Positions 1-8,700 of a stretch of DNA of 64,000 nucleotides are shown here, piece after piece. Source of the stretch: Palsa-1150 sp036490515 (GTDB taxonomy: Bacteria; Myxococcota_A; Polyangia; Polyangiales; Polyangiaceae); contig DASXDU010000004.1 in the NCBI GenBank assembly GCA_036490515.1, positions 62,001 to 126,000 of the forward strand, written 5' to 3'. How positions within the stretch are numbered: position 1 is the first letter of the stretch; the number at the start of each line of letters is the position of its first letter. The translations under genes were made by a program, and so were the position numbers. The notes below the pieces were generated by a model. It saw only the letters and a list, made by a program, of their open reading frames with translations. It was not told the DNA's origin and did not search any database.

Positions 1-1982
1 TAGAAGGCCGGGTGGCTCGGGTCCGTTCCCGGCGGCGCGTTCAGGTCGATGGCCGCGACCCAGAGCTTCTTCGTGTTCGGGGCGCTCGCGGGATCGTAGT
101 TGCGCGGATCGCTGAGCCACGGGTCCTGCGTCGCGACGTTGCCGTAGAGGCGCCGGCTGGTGAAGACGACCCACGCGTAGCCGCCCGAGACGACCGGGTT
201 GACCGTGGGCTCGTACTGCAGGTCCCAGTCGGTGGCGTGGTTGGTCCCGACGGTCGTCGGCAGGTACGACTCGCCGTTCACGTTCTTGAGCTCCGCGGCG
301 GTGTGCGTCTTCAGGTCCACCCACCAGAGCTGGCCCTTCGAGCCGCTCCACGTCGCGCCGTAGGGGCTGCCGGCGAGCTCGCGCTCGTAGATGACGGCGT
401 CGCTGGTCGGAAGGAACGCCGGGAACACGTCCGCGTCGCCGCCGGTCGGGGTGTCGAGGTTTTGCTGGTTGGAGAACGTGTTGGTCGCCGGGTCGTAGTC
501 GATCGAGGCGAGCGACACCTTGTCGCCGCCGTAGTCGCCGTACGCGATGTGCTTTCCGTCGGGCGAGAAGACCGGCGTCGACGCGGCGAGGCCGGCCGGC
601 AGGCCGGTGGTCGCGACCGCGTTGCCCGAGGGAATCGAGTAGAGCGCGCTGGTGGCCGCCGGGCTCGTGCCGGGCAGCGGACCGCAGTTGTTGAAGAGGA
701 GAGTCCCGTCGGGCGAGACGGCGGGGAACGCAAAGAGGCCGCTGGCCGGCCCCATCACGGTCTCGGTGACCGGGGCCGCAAGCGCGTAGGCGCTCGCCTG
801 CGCGTAGTTGTCGCCGTGCTGCGTGACGAGCTGCGCCCCCTGCGCGGCCACCGAGTGGCAGACCCGGCAACCCGAGTCGTCGCCGGGGGGGGAGTTCGTC
901 CCCGCGACGAGCACCGGGCTCGTCAAGCCGTGCTTGATGGCGAGCGTCGCACCGCCGAAGCAGATCTGCGCGCCGCCGTTCCAGCTCGCTGCGGCGCAGT
1001 AGTTCGTGGCGAGCGCCGTCCCGTACGAGTTGTAGTAGACGGTGCCGGTGAGCGTCCCCTGCGCGATGCTCCACGTCTCGGTGAGCGGGCCGTAGGCCTT
1101 TCCGCCGGACGAGAAGACCAGCGTCACCGCGACCTTCCCGCCCTGGTTCGAGTAGCTCAGCGCGTCCCACGTTTGCTGAAGGATGGGGTGGTCGTTGAAC
1201 GGGCTGCCGTTCGCCGCGAAGTAGCCTTCGTAGTCGAAGCCTGGTTCCGAGAGGTGGATGCGAACGGCGTCGTAGCTGCCCACCGCGCCGGGCGTCCACT
1301 GGAGCAGCGGTGCCAGCAGGCCCTGGGGCCATACCGTGTTGTCGTAGGGATAGAGCCACGCCAGCCCCGTGTCCGTCGTCGGCGTGCCGTTGAGCACCGC
1401 CTGGCCGCTCGCGCCCACCTGGCCGCCGGGGCCGTTGCCGCCGACTCCCCCGTTGCCGCCGGTGCCTCCGCCGGCGTCGTAACCCGTGGGTGCGCCGTTC
1501 TGCTGCATCGTCACGGTGACCGTGATCGTCGTCGACACCGACTGCCCACCGAACGTCGCCGTGACGTGTGCGGCGCCGCCGATGACGCCGGAGGGCGTGA
1601 GCACGCCGCTCGATGCGCCGATCGTCGCGATCTGGCCGAGGTCGATGGTGAACGAGGCCGGGACCGACACGCCGCCCGCCGTGGCAGTGAACGTGACGGT
1701 CGGCTTCTGCGTCCCGTACGGAACCGCGAGCGTCGCGTTGGCCGGCGCGATGGCGAGCGGGCCGCTCGCGGAGTCGCCCGCCATTCCATCGCCCAGCAAG
1801 GTCGGACCGTCGCTGCTGCCCGTGGCGTCGCCCGCGGTGCCGTCGGCGACGCCGCCATCGTGGCCCGAACCGGGCGCGAAGGTGTCGCCTCCTCCCTTGC
1901 TGCCGCACGCGGCGGCGAGCCCGGCGACGAGGAGTGCGACGAAGAGAAGGAACGTGATCCGAGGCGGACGTGTGGACGACAT
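1..1982 (-). CDS. TolB-like beta-propeller lipoprotein with one c-type heme motif, 3' end outside window
   Basis: The reading frame runs from an ATG at 1982 off the left edge, so about 660 residues are visible. The N-terminus is a lipoprotein signal (MSSTRPPR, a hydrophobic stretch, then AAACGSKGG), followed by a Gly/Asp linker and a bacterial Ig-like segment at about residues 60-145. Further on there is a single CRVCH motif (residues 372-376), which is the CxxCH signature for covalent heme c. PD40/TolB-type blade motifs follow (VSPDGTLLF, FSPDGKHIAYG). The protein is probably exported and lipid-anchored. The propeller-plus-heme-motif reading is inference from motifs; no substrate can be named. 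It could equally be a surface-binding protein in which the CxxCH is structural or unused. Confidence 0.75.
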   Translation of the reverse strand, partial: MSSTRPPRITFLLFVALLVAGLAAACGSKGGGDTFAPGSGHDGGVADGTAGDATGSSDGPTLLGDGMAGDSASGPLAIAPANATLAVPYGTQKPTVTFTATAGGVSVPASFTIDLGQIATIGASSGVLTPSGVIGGAAHVTATFGGQSVSTTITVTVTMQQNGAPTGYDAGGGTGGNGGVGGNGPGGQVGASGQAVLNGTPTTDTGLAWLYPYDNTVWPQGLLAPLLQWTPGAVGSYDAVRIHLSEPGFDYEGYFAANGSPFNDHPILQQTWDALSYSNQGGKVAVTLVFSSGGKAYGPLTETWSIAQGTLTGTVYYNSYGTALATNYCAAASWNGGAQICFGGATLAIKHGLTSPVLVAGTNSPPGDDSGCRVCHSVAAQGAQLVTQHGDNYAQASAYALAAPVTETVMGPASGLFAFPAVSPDGTLLFNNCGPLPGTSPAATSALYSIPSGNAVATTGLPAGLAASTPVFSPDGKHIAYGDYGGDKVSLASIDYDPATNTFSNQQNLDTPTGGDADVFPAFLPTSDAVIYERELAGSPYGATWSGSKGQLWWVDLKTHTAAELKNVNGESYLPTTVGTNHATDWDLQYEPTVNPVVSGGYAWVVFTSRRLYGNVATQDPWLSDPRNYDPASAPNTKKLWVAAIDLNAPPGTDPSHPAF

Positions 1983-2056
1983 GCGGTGGCATCAGTTAAC
2001 CACGCATGGCGCCTTGGTGCATTTTTCCAGTGAGGCTGGCGCTTCGAGCAGACCGC

Positions 2057-2635
2057 TCAGTCTTCTCCGGCGTCGCTGGGTGGCGGCTCGCACGTCGCAT
2101 AGCCAGGCCCGCGCCCGTAGCATACCTCGTTGGCTGGGCAGCCGATGCCCTGCCCGGTCGCGCCGAACACGGCCAGCGCGCACACGATCTGCCCTCCCGG
2201 CGGGCAGGTGCCGCCCTCGACGCAGCTGGCCCAGCCCGTGGGGTTGCCGTTGCTCGCCAGGGAAACCACGGCGCAGCAGACCGATCCCGCCGGGCACGTC
2301 GTTGCGGTGCAGGCGATGGCCACGTCGTGGCAAAGACTCTCCGCTTCGCACGTGATTGCCCCGGGCAGGGTGGGGGCCTCATCGGATTGACAGCACACGT
2401 CGGGCGGCGAGCAAATGCCCTCGCCACAGGGAATCGCGGAGCCGAGGACGAACGCCGCGTCCACGTCGCCGCTCGGACTGCCGCCGTCGCCACCCCCGGC
2501 GTCGCCACCGAGGGCGAGGACCTCCTGCCCACCGCACGAGGGCAACGTCCCCACGATCACGATCGTGCCCGCCCTGCACACCAGCTTCACGAGATTCGAT
2601 CGCATGACGAAGGCCCTTCCCTCGGTCGTCCGCAT
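2057..2635 (-). CDS. Cys-rich lipoprotein, paralogue of the upstream gene
   Basis: This encodes 192 residues with a lipoprotein-type N-terminus (TLPSCGGQEV), an Asp/Gly-rich linker, and about 14 cysteines in a pattern including VCC and SVCC pairs. The same pattern appears in the gene just upstream (2635-3186), so the two look like a tandem duplication. The chosen start ATG overlaps the upstream stop by one base (TGATG), which suggests translational coupling; an internal Met at residue 11 is a possible alternative. The product is probably an extracellular disulfide-rich protein. No enzymatic motif is visible and the function is unknown. It lies at the end of a minus-strand operon that includes an ECF sigma factor. 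Confidence 0.75.
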   Translation of the reverse strand: MRTTEGRAFVMRSNLVKLVCRAGTIVIVGTLPSCGGQEVLALGGDAGGGDGGSPSGDVDAAFVLGSAIPCGEGICSPPDVCCQSDEAPTLPGAITCEAESLCHDVAIACTATTCPAGSVCCAVVSLASNGNPTGWASCVEGGTCPPGGQIVCALAVFGATGQGIGCPANEVCYGRGPGYATCEPPPSDAGED

Positions 2636-3186
2636 CAGGCTCCGTCCGGACCGGCGTCGTTGACCGCACCGCCGTCCTCGAGACCGGGAACGCAGCGCGG
2701 CGCCACCTCTCCCTCGCAGAGATCACCCGGTGAAGGGCATGCGCCTTCGCACGCGCGCTGCGTCCCGGCCGGGCAGGTGGCCCCCTGAACGCACTGGGCC
2801 GACCCGGAGGCGCGGCCACCGTCGTAGCCCGTGGGCGGGACGTCCTGGCCCTCGACCGAGACGCAGCACGTGGCTCCGGCGCCGCAGCTGAGCGCGTCAC
2901 AGGCGACCGCGACGTCGGTGCATTGGCCGGGCAACTCGCATTGCCAGACGACCTGGAACTGCGCGCAGCACACCTGGGGCGACGTGCAGACGCTCGGACC
3001 GCATGGAAGCGTGCCGACCGGCGTCGGAGGCGCATGGTCGTCGCCATGTCCGTCCGCCTCGCCAGCGGCGTCCGTCGCAGCCCCGCCGCCGAGCTGCAGG
3101 ACCTCCTTGCCCGCGCAGGCCGCGAAGACCCACGCGGCGAAGCACGTACCGGCGACCAGCGTGTGTACCCTCGTTGCGAGCGTCAC
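2635..3186 (-). CDS. Cys-rich lipoprotein
   Basis: This encodes 183 residues. The signal peptide (MTLATRVHTLVAGTCFAAWV) ends in FAACAGKE, a lipobox with Cys about residue 24. An Ala/Asp linker and a Cys-rich domain follow, with the CC pairs VCCAQ and TCCVS aligning to those of the next gene. It begins 42 bp after the stop of the sigma-associated membrane protein gene and is probably in the same transcript. Such lipoproteins are very common in Polyangiales, and no biochemical function can be assigned. The operon position suggests that its output responds to the adjacent sigma factor (inference). Confidence 0.75.
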   Translation of the reverse strand: MTLATRVHTLVAGTCFAAWVFAACAGKEVLQLGGGAATDAAGEADGHGDDHAPPTPVGTLPCGPSVCTSPQVCCAQFQVVWQCELPGQCTDVAVACDALSCGAGATCCVSVEGQDVPPTGYDGGRASGSAQCVQGATCPAGTQRACEGACPSPGDLCEGEVAPRCVPGLEDGGAVNDAGPDGA

Positions 3187-3228
3187 GGTGACCTCTGCTC
3201 CACGCTTGGGTGGTCGCTGGGGGATCCG

Positions 3229-3912
3229 TCACGGAATCGCCTGCACCGCGTCGTCGACGGCCGGGGCGAGCATGCTTCGCGGATAGGCGGCGTGGAAGCG
3301 CGCGGCGGCGGCGCGAGCGGGCTCGAACCGCCGTGCCGCAACGAGGGCCTCCACCCGCAGGGCGTCGCGCTCCTCCGAGAGGAGACCGTGACGGAACAGC
3401 CGCGCGTGCTCGTCCACCGCGGCGAGCGCCCCGGCGGGTTCTCCGGAGAGCAAGTGCGCGCGGGCGCGATCCAGGATGGCGCGCTCCTCCGCCAGCGTGC
3501 TCGCGTGGGTCTCGAGCCTCGGCCGGGTTCCGCCGGGCGCGAGTGCAGGCCTCGGCTCGGCGCTGGCTTCGACCGCAGCTGCGGGCGAAGCGACGGGCGG
3601 CACGACGACCGCGCGCTCCTTCGCCGGTCGCGGAGACTCGGCCGACGGAGGGGACGGCTCGACGCTCGGGCTCGGTCGTCCAACCCACGCCGCCGCCACG
3701 GCCAGCAGGCCGAAGGCGAGCACCGGCCGCAGCATCATGCGGCCCATCGAAGCGGCAGGGCGCATCCGCGGCGCGGGCCCCGACGGCGGGTGCGCGGCGA
3801 TGGACGTCTCGACGCGCGCGAGGACGCGGTTTCGCGTCTCCGCGCCGGGCCCCGGGCGGTCTCGCTCCAGGTGGAGGAGCACGGAGATCTCCGGATCGAA
3901 AGGTTCGTTCAT
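3229..3912 (-). CDS. Membrane-anchored sigma-associated protein (anti-sigma-like, TPR-type C-terminus)
   Basis: This encodes 227 residues. The short acidic N-terminal region (residues 1-57) could contact a sigma factor. It is followed by one membrane helix (about 61-78), a Pro/Ala-rich linker, and a C-terminal helical region (about 140-227) with TPR-like ARxHLLSGEPAGALA and REFEPARA-type repeats. The start ATG overlaps the sigma factor stop as ATGA, so the two genes are translationally coupled. A coupled single-pass partner immediately after an ECF sigma gene is the classic anti-sigma arrangement, but no ZAS zinc motif is present. The anti-sigma role is therefore inferred from position. Confidence 0.7.
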   Translation of the reverse strand: MNEPFDPEISVLLHLERDRPGPGAETRNRVLARVETSIAAHPPSGPAPRMRPAASMGRMMLRPVLAFGLLAVAAAWVGRPSPSVEPSPPSAESPRPAKERAVVVPPVASPAAAVEASAEPRPALAPGGTRPRLETHASTLAEERAILDRARAHLLSGEPAGALAAVDEHARLFRHGLLSEERDALRVEALVAARRFEPARAAAARFHAAYPRSMLAPAVDDAVQAIP

Positions 3913-4502
3913 CGCGCACCTCGGCGAGCGGATTGCAGGCGGTGCACGGCGCGCGCGAAGTCCGCGCGGGCGAGCCGCAGCCGCGAGTGGGCCGTGTTGA
4001 CGGGGATGCCCAGGGCCGCCGCCGCCTGGTTCACCGGGACACCGTCGATCTGATGGAGAACGAAGATGGTCCGGCGGTCGAAGTCGAGCGTGTCGAGCGC
4101 CCGTGCGACGAGATCGAGCTGCTCGCGGGCATCGGCCCGGTCGTGGGGCGTCGGGCCCTCGTCGACGAGCGAAGACGTGTCGTCGCGCAGCTCGATGCGG
4201 TGCCGCGCCAGCCGGCGGTAGTCGGCTGCGGCGCGCACCGCGAACGCGAAGAGCCAGGGACGGAGCGGTCTCGATCGATCGTACGCGTCCAGGGTGCGAT
4301 GAACGACGAGGAAGACCTCGTGTGCGACGTCCTCGAGGTCTCGTTCGCGCACACCCAGCCGGCGCAGCGAGTGCCACACGTAGTCGAACGTCTCGCGGAA
4401 GACCTTCCGGAAGTCGATCGGGACGGGCTCGTCGCTGGTCGCCGCAAGGCCCACGGACCTGGCTTGGAGCCAGGCCTGGCGATCCGTCACGGAATCCGCC
4501 AT
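3909..4502 (-). CDS. ECF-type RNA polymerase sigma factor
   Basis: This encodes 197 residues. Region 2 spans about residues 38-100, including DLEDVAHEVFLVVHR and the RPWLFAFAVRAAADYRR stretch that normally contacts the -10 element. Region 4 spans about 130-190 and has a helix-turn-helix (GVPVNQAAAALGIPVNTAHSR). The start at 4502 overlaps the 3' end of the preceding gene by 16 bases, and its stop overlaps the anti-sigma-like gene by 4 bases. The size and two-domain layout fit the ECF family. The target promoters are unknown; the downstream Cys-rich lipoprotein genes are the obvious candidates. Confidence 0.9.
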   Translation of the reverse strand: MADSVTDRQAWLQARSVGLAATSDEPVPIDFRKVFRETFDYVWHSLRRLGVRERDLEDVAHEVFLVVHRTLDAYDRSRPLRPWLFAFAVRAAADYRRLARHRIELRDDTSSLVDEGPTPHDRADAREQLDLVARALDTLDFDRRTIFVLHQIDGVPVNQAAAALGIPVNTAHSRLRLARADFARAVHRLQSARRGAR

Positions 4503-5578
4503 GCCAGCGCGATCTGCGCCCCTCCCGCGATCGGGGAGGGCCGCCAGCTGGCCCCGGCAGCGTGGACGGTCGGACCGTAGGCCTCGGCGAGCAAATCGAG
4601 GGACACGCGGAGCGAGAAACCGCCGCCCAGTGCGACGGCGGTGCCCGCACGCGGCCCTGCGAGGACGTCGACACCGGTCTGCGCCTCTGCTCCCGGCACG
4701 CCTGGAGCGTCGGCGTGGACCGCACCCGCGAACGCCACGCCGCACACGAAGTATGGATCGAACGCTAGGCACACCAGGGGCCCCGCCCCGGCGAGCGACG
4801 TGCGCACCTCGCCGACAGGGAGACCGCCGATGGCGGCGCCGGCCGGGAGCTGCAGCTGGCCTTCCACGCCGATCGTCAACCGCCGCCATCGGAGCGCGAC
4901 CGATGCCGTGGGTCCGAGGGCGAAGGAGGGAGCCGTACCGATCCATCCCGACATGCCGAGCGCGACGTCCGGCACCAGGGGGAACCGAGATGGCCCGAGG
5001 CGCCCGGTGGCGCGCTCGGGACTCTCCGGCGGCCCCGCCGGGGCCAGTCTCCCCAGAAGCGGCGCGCCGGACGTGGCCGCGGGAGCCGCGGGCCGCGTCT
5101 CGAGCCCAGGAGCGACGTCGGGCATCAGTGCCGGGTCGGCCGCGGTCTGCGCATCGCCCGTGGACAGCGGGAGCGCGCTGGTCTTCTCGAACTGATCGAG
5201 CGCGATGGCCACGGTCAGGGCGATGGTCGCGACGAGGTCGTCGCACCGGCCGACGCGACCGTGCAGGGTTCGCCCGCCGACGAGCGCGTGGCGCCGGTCG
5301 ACGTACTTCACGTCGCCGACGAGGCGATCGCCCTCGCGCGCGATGGTGACCTCGACGTCGTTCGGCGCAATCGGGAAGACCGGGTCGTATCCGACGCGGT
5401 CGGCGATCGCGCGTCGAAGACCGGCCTCGTCGGGGCAGCCCTCGACGCCGCGGCCGATGCCGTAGAAGAGGCGCGCGCTCGCCGCGGCCGAGGCGCTCCG
5501 CTCGCTCAGCGACGCGCCGCCGAGGATCAGCAGGACGGCGACCCACCACCGCGCGAGCCGGGGATGGGGAAGAGACAT
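4487..5578 (-). CDS. Secreted or outer-membrane protein heading the sigma-factor operon
   Basis: This encodes 363 residues from the ATG at 5578; an upstream in-frame start at 5614 would add 12 residues before the signal peptide. The signal peptide (MSLPHPRLARWW, then VAVLLILGG) is followed by a domain containing GCPDEAGLRRAIADRVGYDP and VALDQF-type segments. The second half is Gly-rich with alternating hydrophobics (ALGGGFSLRVSLDLLAEAYG), suggesting outer-membrane beta strands. Similar proteins are frequent and uncharacterised in myxobacteria. Its 3' end overlaps the sigma factor start by 16 bases, so it is co-expressed and might supply an envelope signal to it (inference). Confidence 0.7.
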   Translation of the reverse strand: MSLPHPRLARWWVAVLLILGGASLSERSASAAASARLFYGIGRGVEGCPDEAGLRRAIADRVGYDPVFPIAPNDVEVTIAREGDRLVGDVKYVDRRHALVGGRTLHGRVGRCDDLVATIALTVAIALDQFEKTSALPLSTGDAQTAADPALMPDVAPGLETRPAAPAATSGAPLLGRLAPAGPPESPERATGRLGPSRFPLVPDVALGMSGWIGTAPSFALGPTASVALRWRRLTIGVEGQLQLPAGAAIGGLPVGEVRTSLAGAGPLVCLAFDPYFVCGVAFAGAVHADAPGVPGAEAQTGVDVLAGPRAGTAVALGGGFSLRVSLDLLAEAYGPTVHAAGASWRPSPIAGGAQIALAWRIP

Positions 5579-5710
5579 CGACGGCAGTCCACCACGCAGC
5601 TCCGGACGGGGCAAGGCGACGCAGGCGGCAGCGGAGCGTACCGCTGCCGATTGCGCCCTCGGGGGATGGGATCCCTCGCCGCGAACTGTCGGCTCACTGC
5701 ACCGGGCGCC

Positions 5711-8700
5711 CTACTGCACGCCGCCTCCACCGCACTGGCCGGGGGTGCCGCCACCGCCGCAGGTCTGCGGCGCGGTGCACGTGCCGCACTGAATGAGGTT
5801 GCCGCAGCCGTCGCCCGCGGGCCCGCACTGGATGCCCTGCGACTGGCAAGTTTCCGGCGCGCACGTACCGCTGTCGAGGACGCCGCACTGGCCGGAAACG
5901 CCCCCGCCGCCGCACGTCTGTGGCGCCGTGCAGGGACCGCACTGCAGCTCGTTGCCGCAGCCGTCGCCCGCAGGACCGCACCCGATGTTCTGCTGCGCGC
6001 ACGACCTCGGAGTACACGATCCCGCGTCGGGCGCGCCGCACTGCCCGGCCGTCCCGCCGCCGCCGCACGTCTGGGGAGGCGTGCAGGTGCCGCACTGGAT
6101 CTCGTTGCCGCAGCCGTCGCCCGCCGGGCCGCAGGTGATGGACTGCTGCGAGCACGTCTCCGGCTTGCATGCGCCGCCGTCGGGGAAGCCACACTGGCCG
6201 GAGACGCCGCCGCCGCCGCACGTCTGCGGCGACGTGCAGGGGCCGCACTGGATCTCGTTCCCGCAGCCGTCGCCGGCCGGGCCGCAGTCGATGTTCTGGT
6301 CGGTGCACGTCTTCGGCGCACAGCTGCCGCCGTCGGGGAAGCCGCACTGCCCGGCCACGCCACCTCCGCCGCACGTCTGCGGAGGCGTGCAGTTGCCGCA
6401 CTGGATCTCCTTACCGCAGCCGTCGCCCGCCGGACCGCAGTTGATCTTCTGCTGTGCGCACGTCTGCGGCGCGCAGCTGCCCGCGTCGGGGTAGCCGCAG
6501 ACGCCCGGCTTGCCGCCGCCGCCGCAGGTGTCCGGCGCGGTGCACGCCCCGCAGTTCAGCGTGCCGCCGCACCCGTCGCCTTGCTGGCCGCAGTCGTAGC
6601 CGAGCTGGGCGCAGGTCGACGGCGTGCACGTCGGCGGGCTGACGCACGACGTGAGGTCGAAGAGCATGAACTCCAGCAGCTCTTCCTGCGGCGTCATCGA
6701 GCTCGGCGCCGTCCCGCCGGGGCACTCGTTGGGGAAGGTGTCCCCCGTGAAGTCCGTGTTGGTCGGCTGGCTCTCGACGTGGAAGTCGCTGTACACCACG
6801 CGGCCGCAGGTCGGCGACTGGTTGAACGGCGTGTCGAACGTGTAGTGGATGGGCACGTTCGCGGGCGGCCCGTTCGGGGTGTCCTTCGCCGTGTAGAGCC
6901 ACAGCTGGGACGGGGAATTGACGGAGTTGAAGTCCTGGCGGATGACGCCGACGGGGATGACGCCGAGCGTCCCGCCGTAGACGACCGGCTGGTTCAGCCA
7001 GTCCGCGAGCTCGACGCCCGTGGGGAAGCCTGTCTGCTGGATGTCGGCGTTGTACTTCGTGTCGCCGTAGTAGTTGCCCCAGTCGTTGGCGTTCAGGTTC
7101 CAGTTCGCGGTGCCCGAGAACGAGCCGTTTCCGTCGAGCATGTCGTAGTGGAAGTGCGTCATGAACGCGCGCCCGCCGATCGTCGTGTACGAGACGAGGT
7201 TGCCGAGCGTGTTCGGATAGCCGTTCGCCTTGTCGTACGCCCCCGCCCCGCCCTGGCACGGGAAGAGCGCGACGTCGTACGACTCGAGCGTCGCGAGGGT
7301 CTCCGTGAGGTCCGCCTCGGGCGGCGTCTTGCCGTCGATGACCGCGCCGCCGGCCACGATCTGCCCCTCGTAGAGGTGGATGCGCTGCGTCGCCTGCGGG
7401 ATGCCGCTCCCGTTGAGGTTCGGATCTCCGAACTCGCTCTGGGCGATGCCCATCTTGAGGAGAACGCACTCCATGGCGTCGACGCCGCCGGTATCGATCG
7501 CGAAGCGGGGGATGTTCCCCTGCGCGCTGGTGCTCGGGAGCGTGAGGTGGGACGCGAGGGTGTTGCCCTGGCACGCCGTGATGTTCTCCGTGAAGGCGCG
7601 CTGCCACTTGCCGAGCTGCACGACGATCGTGACGCTGGTACCGCTCGGCACCCCGGTCAGCTTGAACGAGCCGTCGATGCCCGTGTAGCCGGAGGCATAC
7701 GCGGGGGGCGACGTGCAGCCGCAGGTCCCCGCGCTGACGCCGGTCGTCGGCGTCTGGACTGCGCCGACCGGGGCGTAGACGAGCGCGTTGTAGACCGGGA
7801 GGTGGTTCGCCGGGTCGTAGACGAAGCCGCTCAGGGTCGTCGAGCCGCCGCCGGGGCAGGTACCCACCGACGTCGGCCCGCAGACCTCGTAGCCGCCGCC
7901 ACCGCAGTACTGCGGCGACGTGCAGGTGCCGCACTGCAGGAGGTTGCCGCAGCCGTCGCCCGCGGGGCCGCAGTTGTAGCCGAGCTGCGCGCACGTCTTC
8001 GGCGTGCAGGTGACGCCGCCGTCGGGGCTCAGGCCGTTGTTGCCGCCGCACTTGTTCGCCCCGCCGCCGCCGCAGTACTGCGGATCGGTGCACGTGCCGC
8101 AGCTGAGGGTGCCGCCGCAGCCGTCGCCGGCGAGGCCGCAGGTGTAACCCTGCGACTTGCAGGTCTCCGGCGTGCAGAGGACGCTGCCGTCCGGCGCGAG
8201 GCCGGTGTCGCCGCCGCACTTGTCGAACCCACCGCCGCCGCAGTACTGGGGCGCGACGCACGTTCCGCAGGTGAGCGCGTTGCCGCAGCCGTCGCCCGCG
8301 ACGCCGCAGTCGTACCCGAGCTTCGAGCAGGTCGTCGGCGTGCAGATGACGCCGCCGTCGGGCAAGACGCCGCTGTTGCCGCCGCACTGGTTGAAGCCGC
8401 CGCCGCCGCAGTACTCGGGAGCGGTGCAGCTTCCGCACTGAAGGACGTTCCCGCAGCCGTCGCCGGCCGCGCCGCACGTGTACGCGAGCGAGGCGCATGT
8501 CTCGGGGTTGCACGGCGTACCGCCGTCGGGCTGGAGGCCGTTGTTGCCTCCGCACTGCGCGAACCCGCCGCCGCCGCAGTATTGCGGCGAGTTGCACGTG
8601 CCGCAGTCGAGCGTCCCTCCGCAGCCGTCGCCCGCGGGCCCGCAGGTGAAGCCGAGCGCCTGGCAGGTCGTCGGCGTGCAGACGGCCGCGCCGTCGGGCT

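Noticed and set aside
12..2033. Long plus-strand open frame (673 codons) opposite the propeller lipoprotein
   Set aside because: Arg/Gly/Val-rich shadow translation typical of very high GC; the minus-strand frame has a lipobox, CxxCH and blade motifs.
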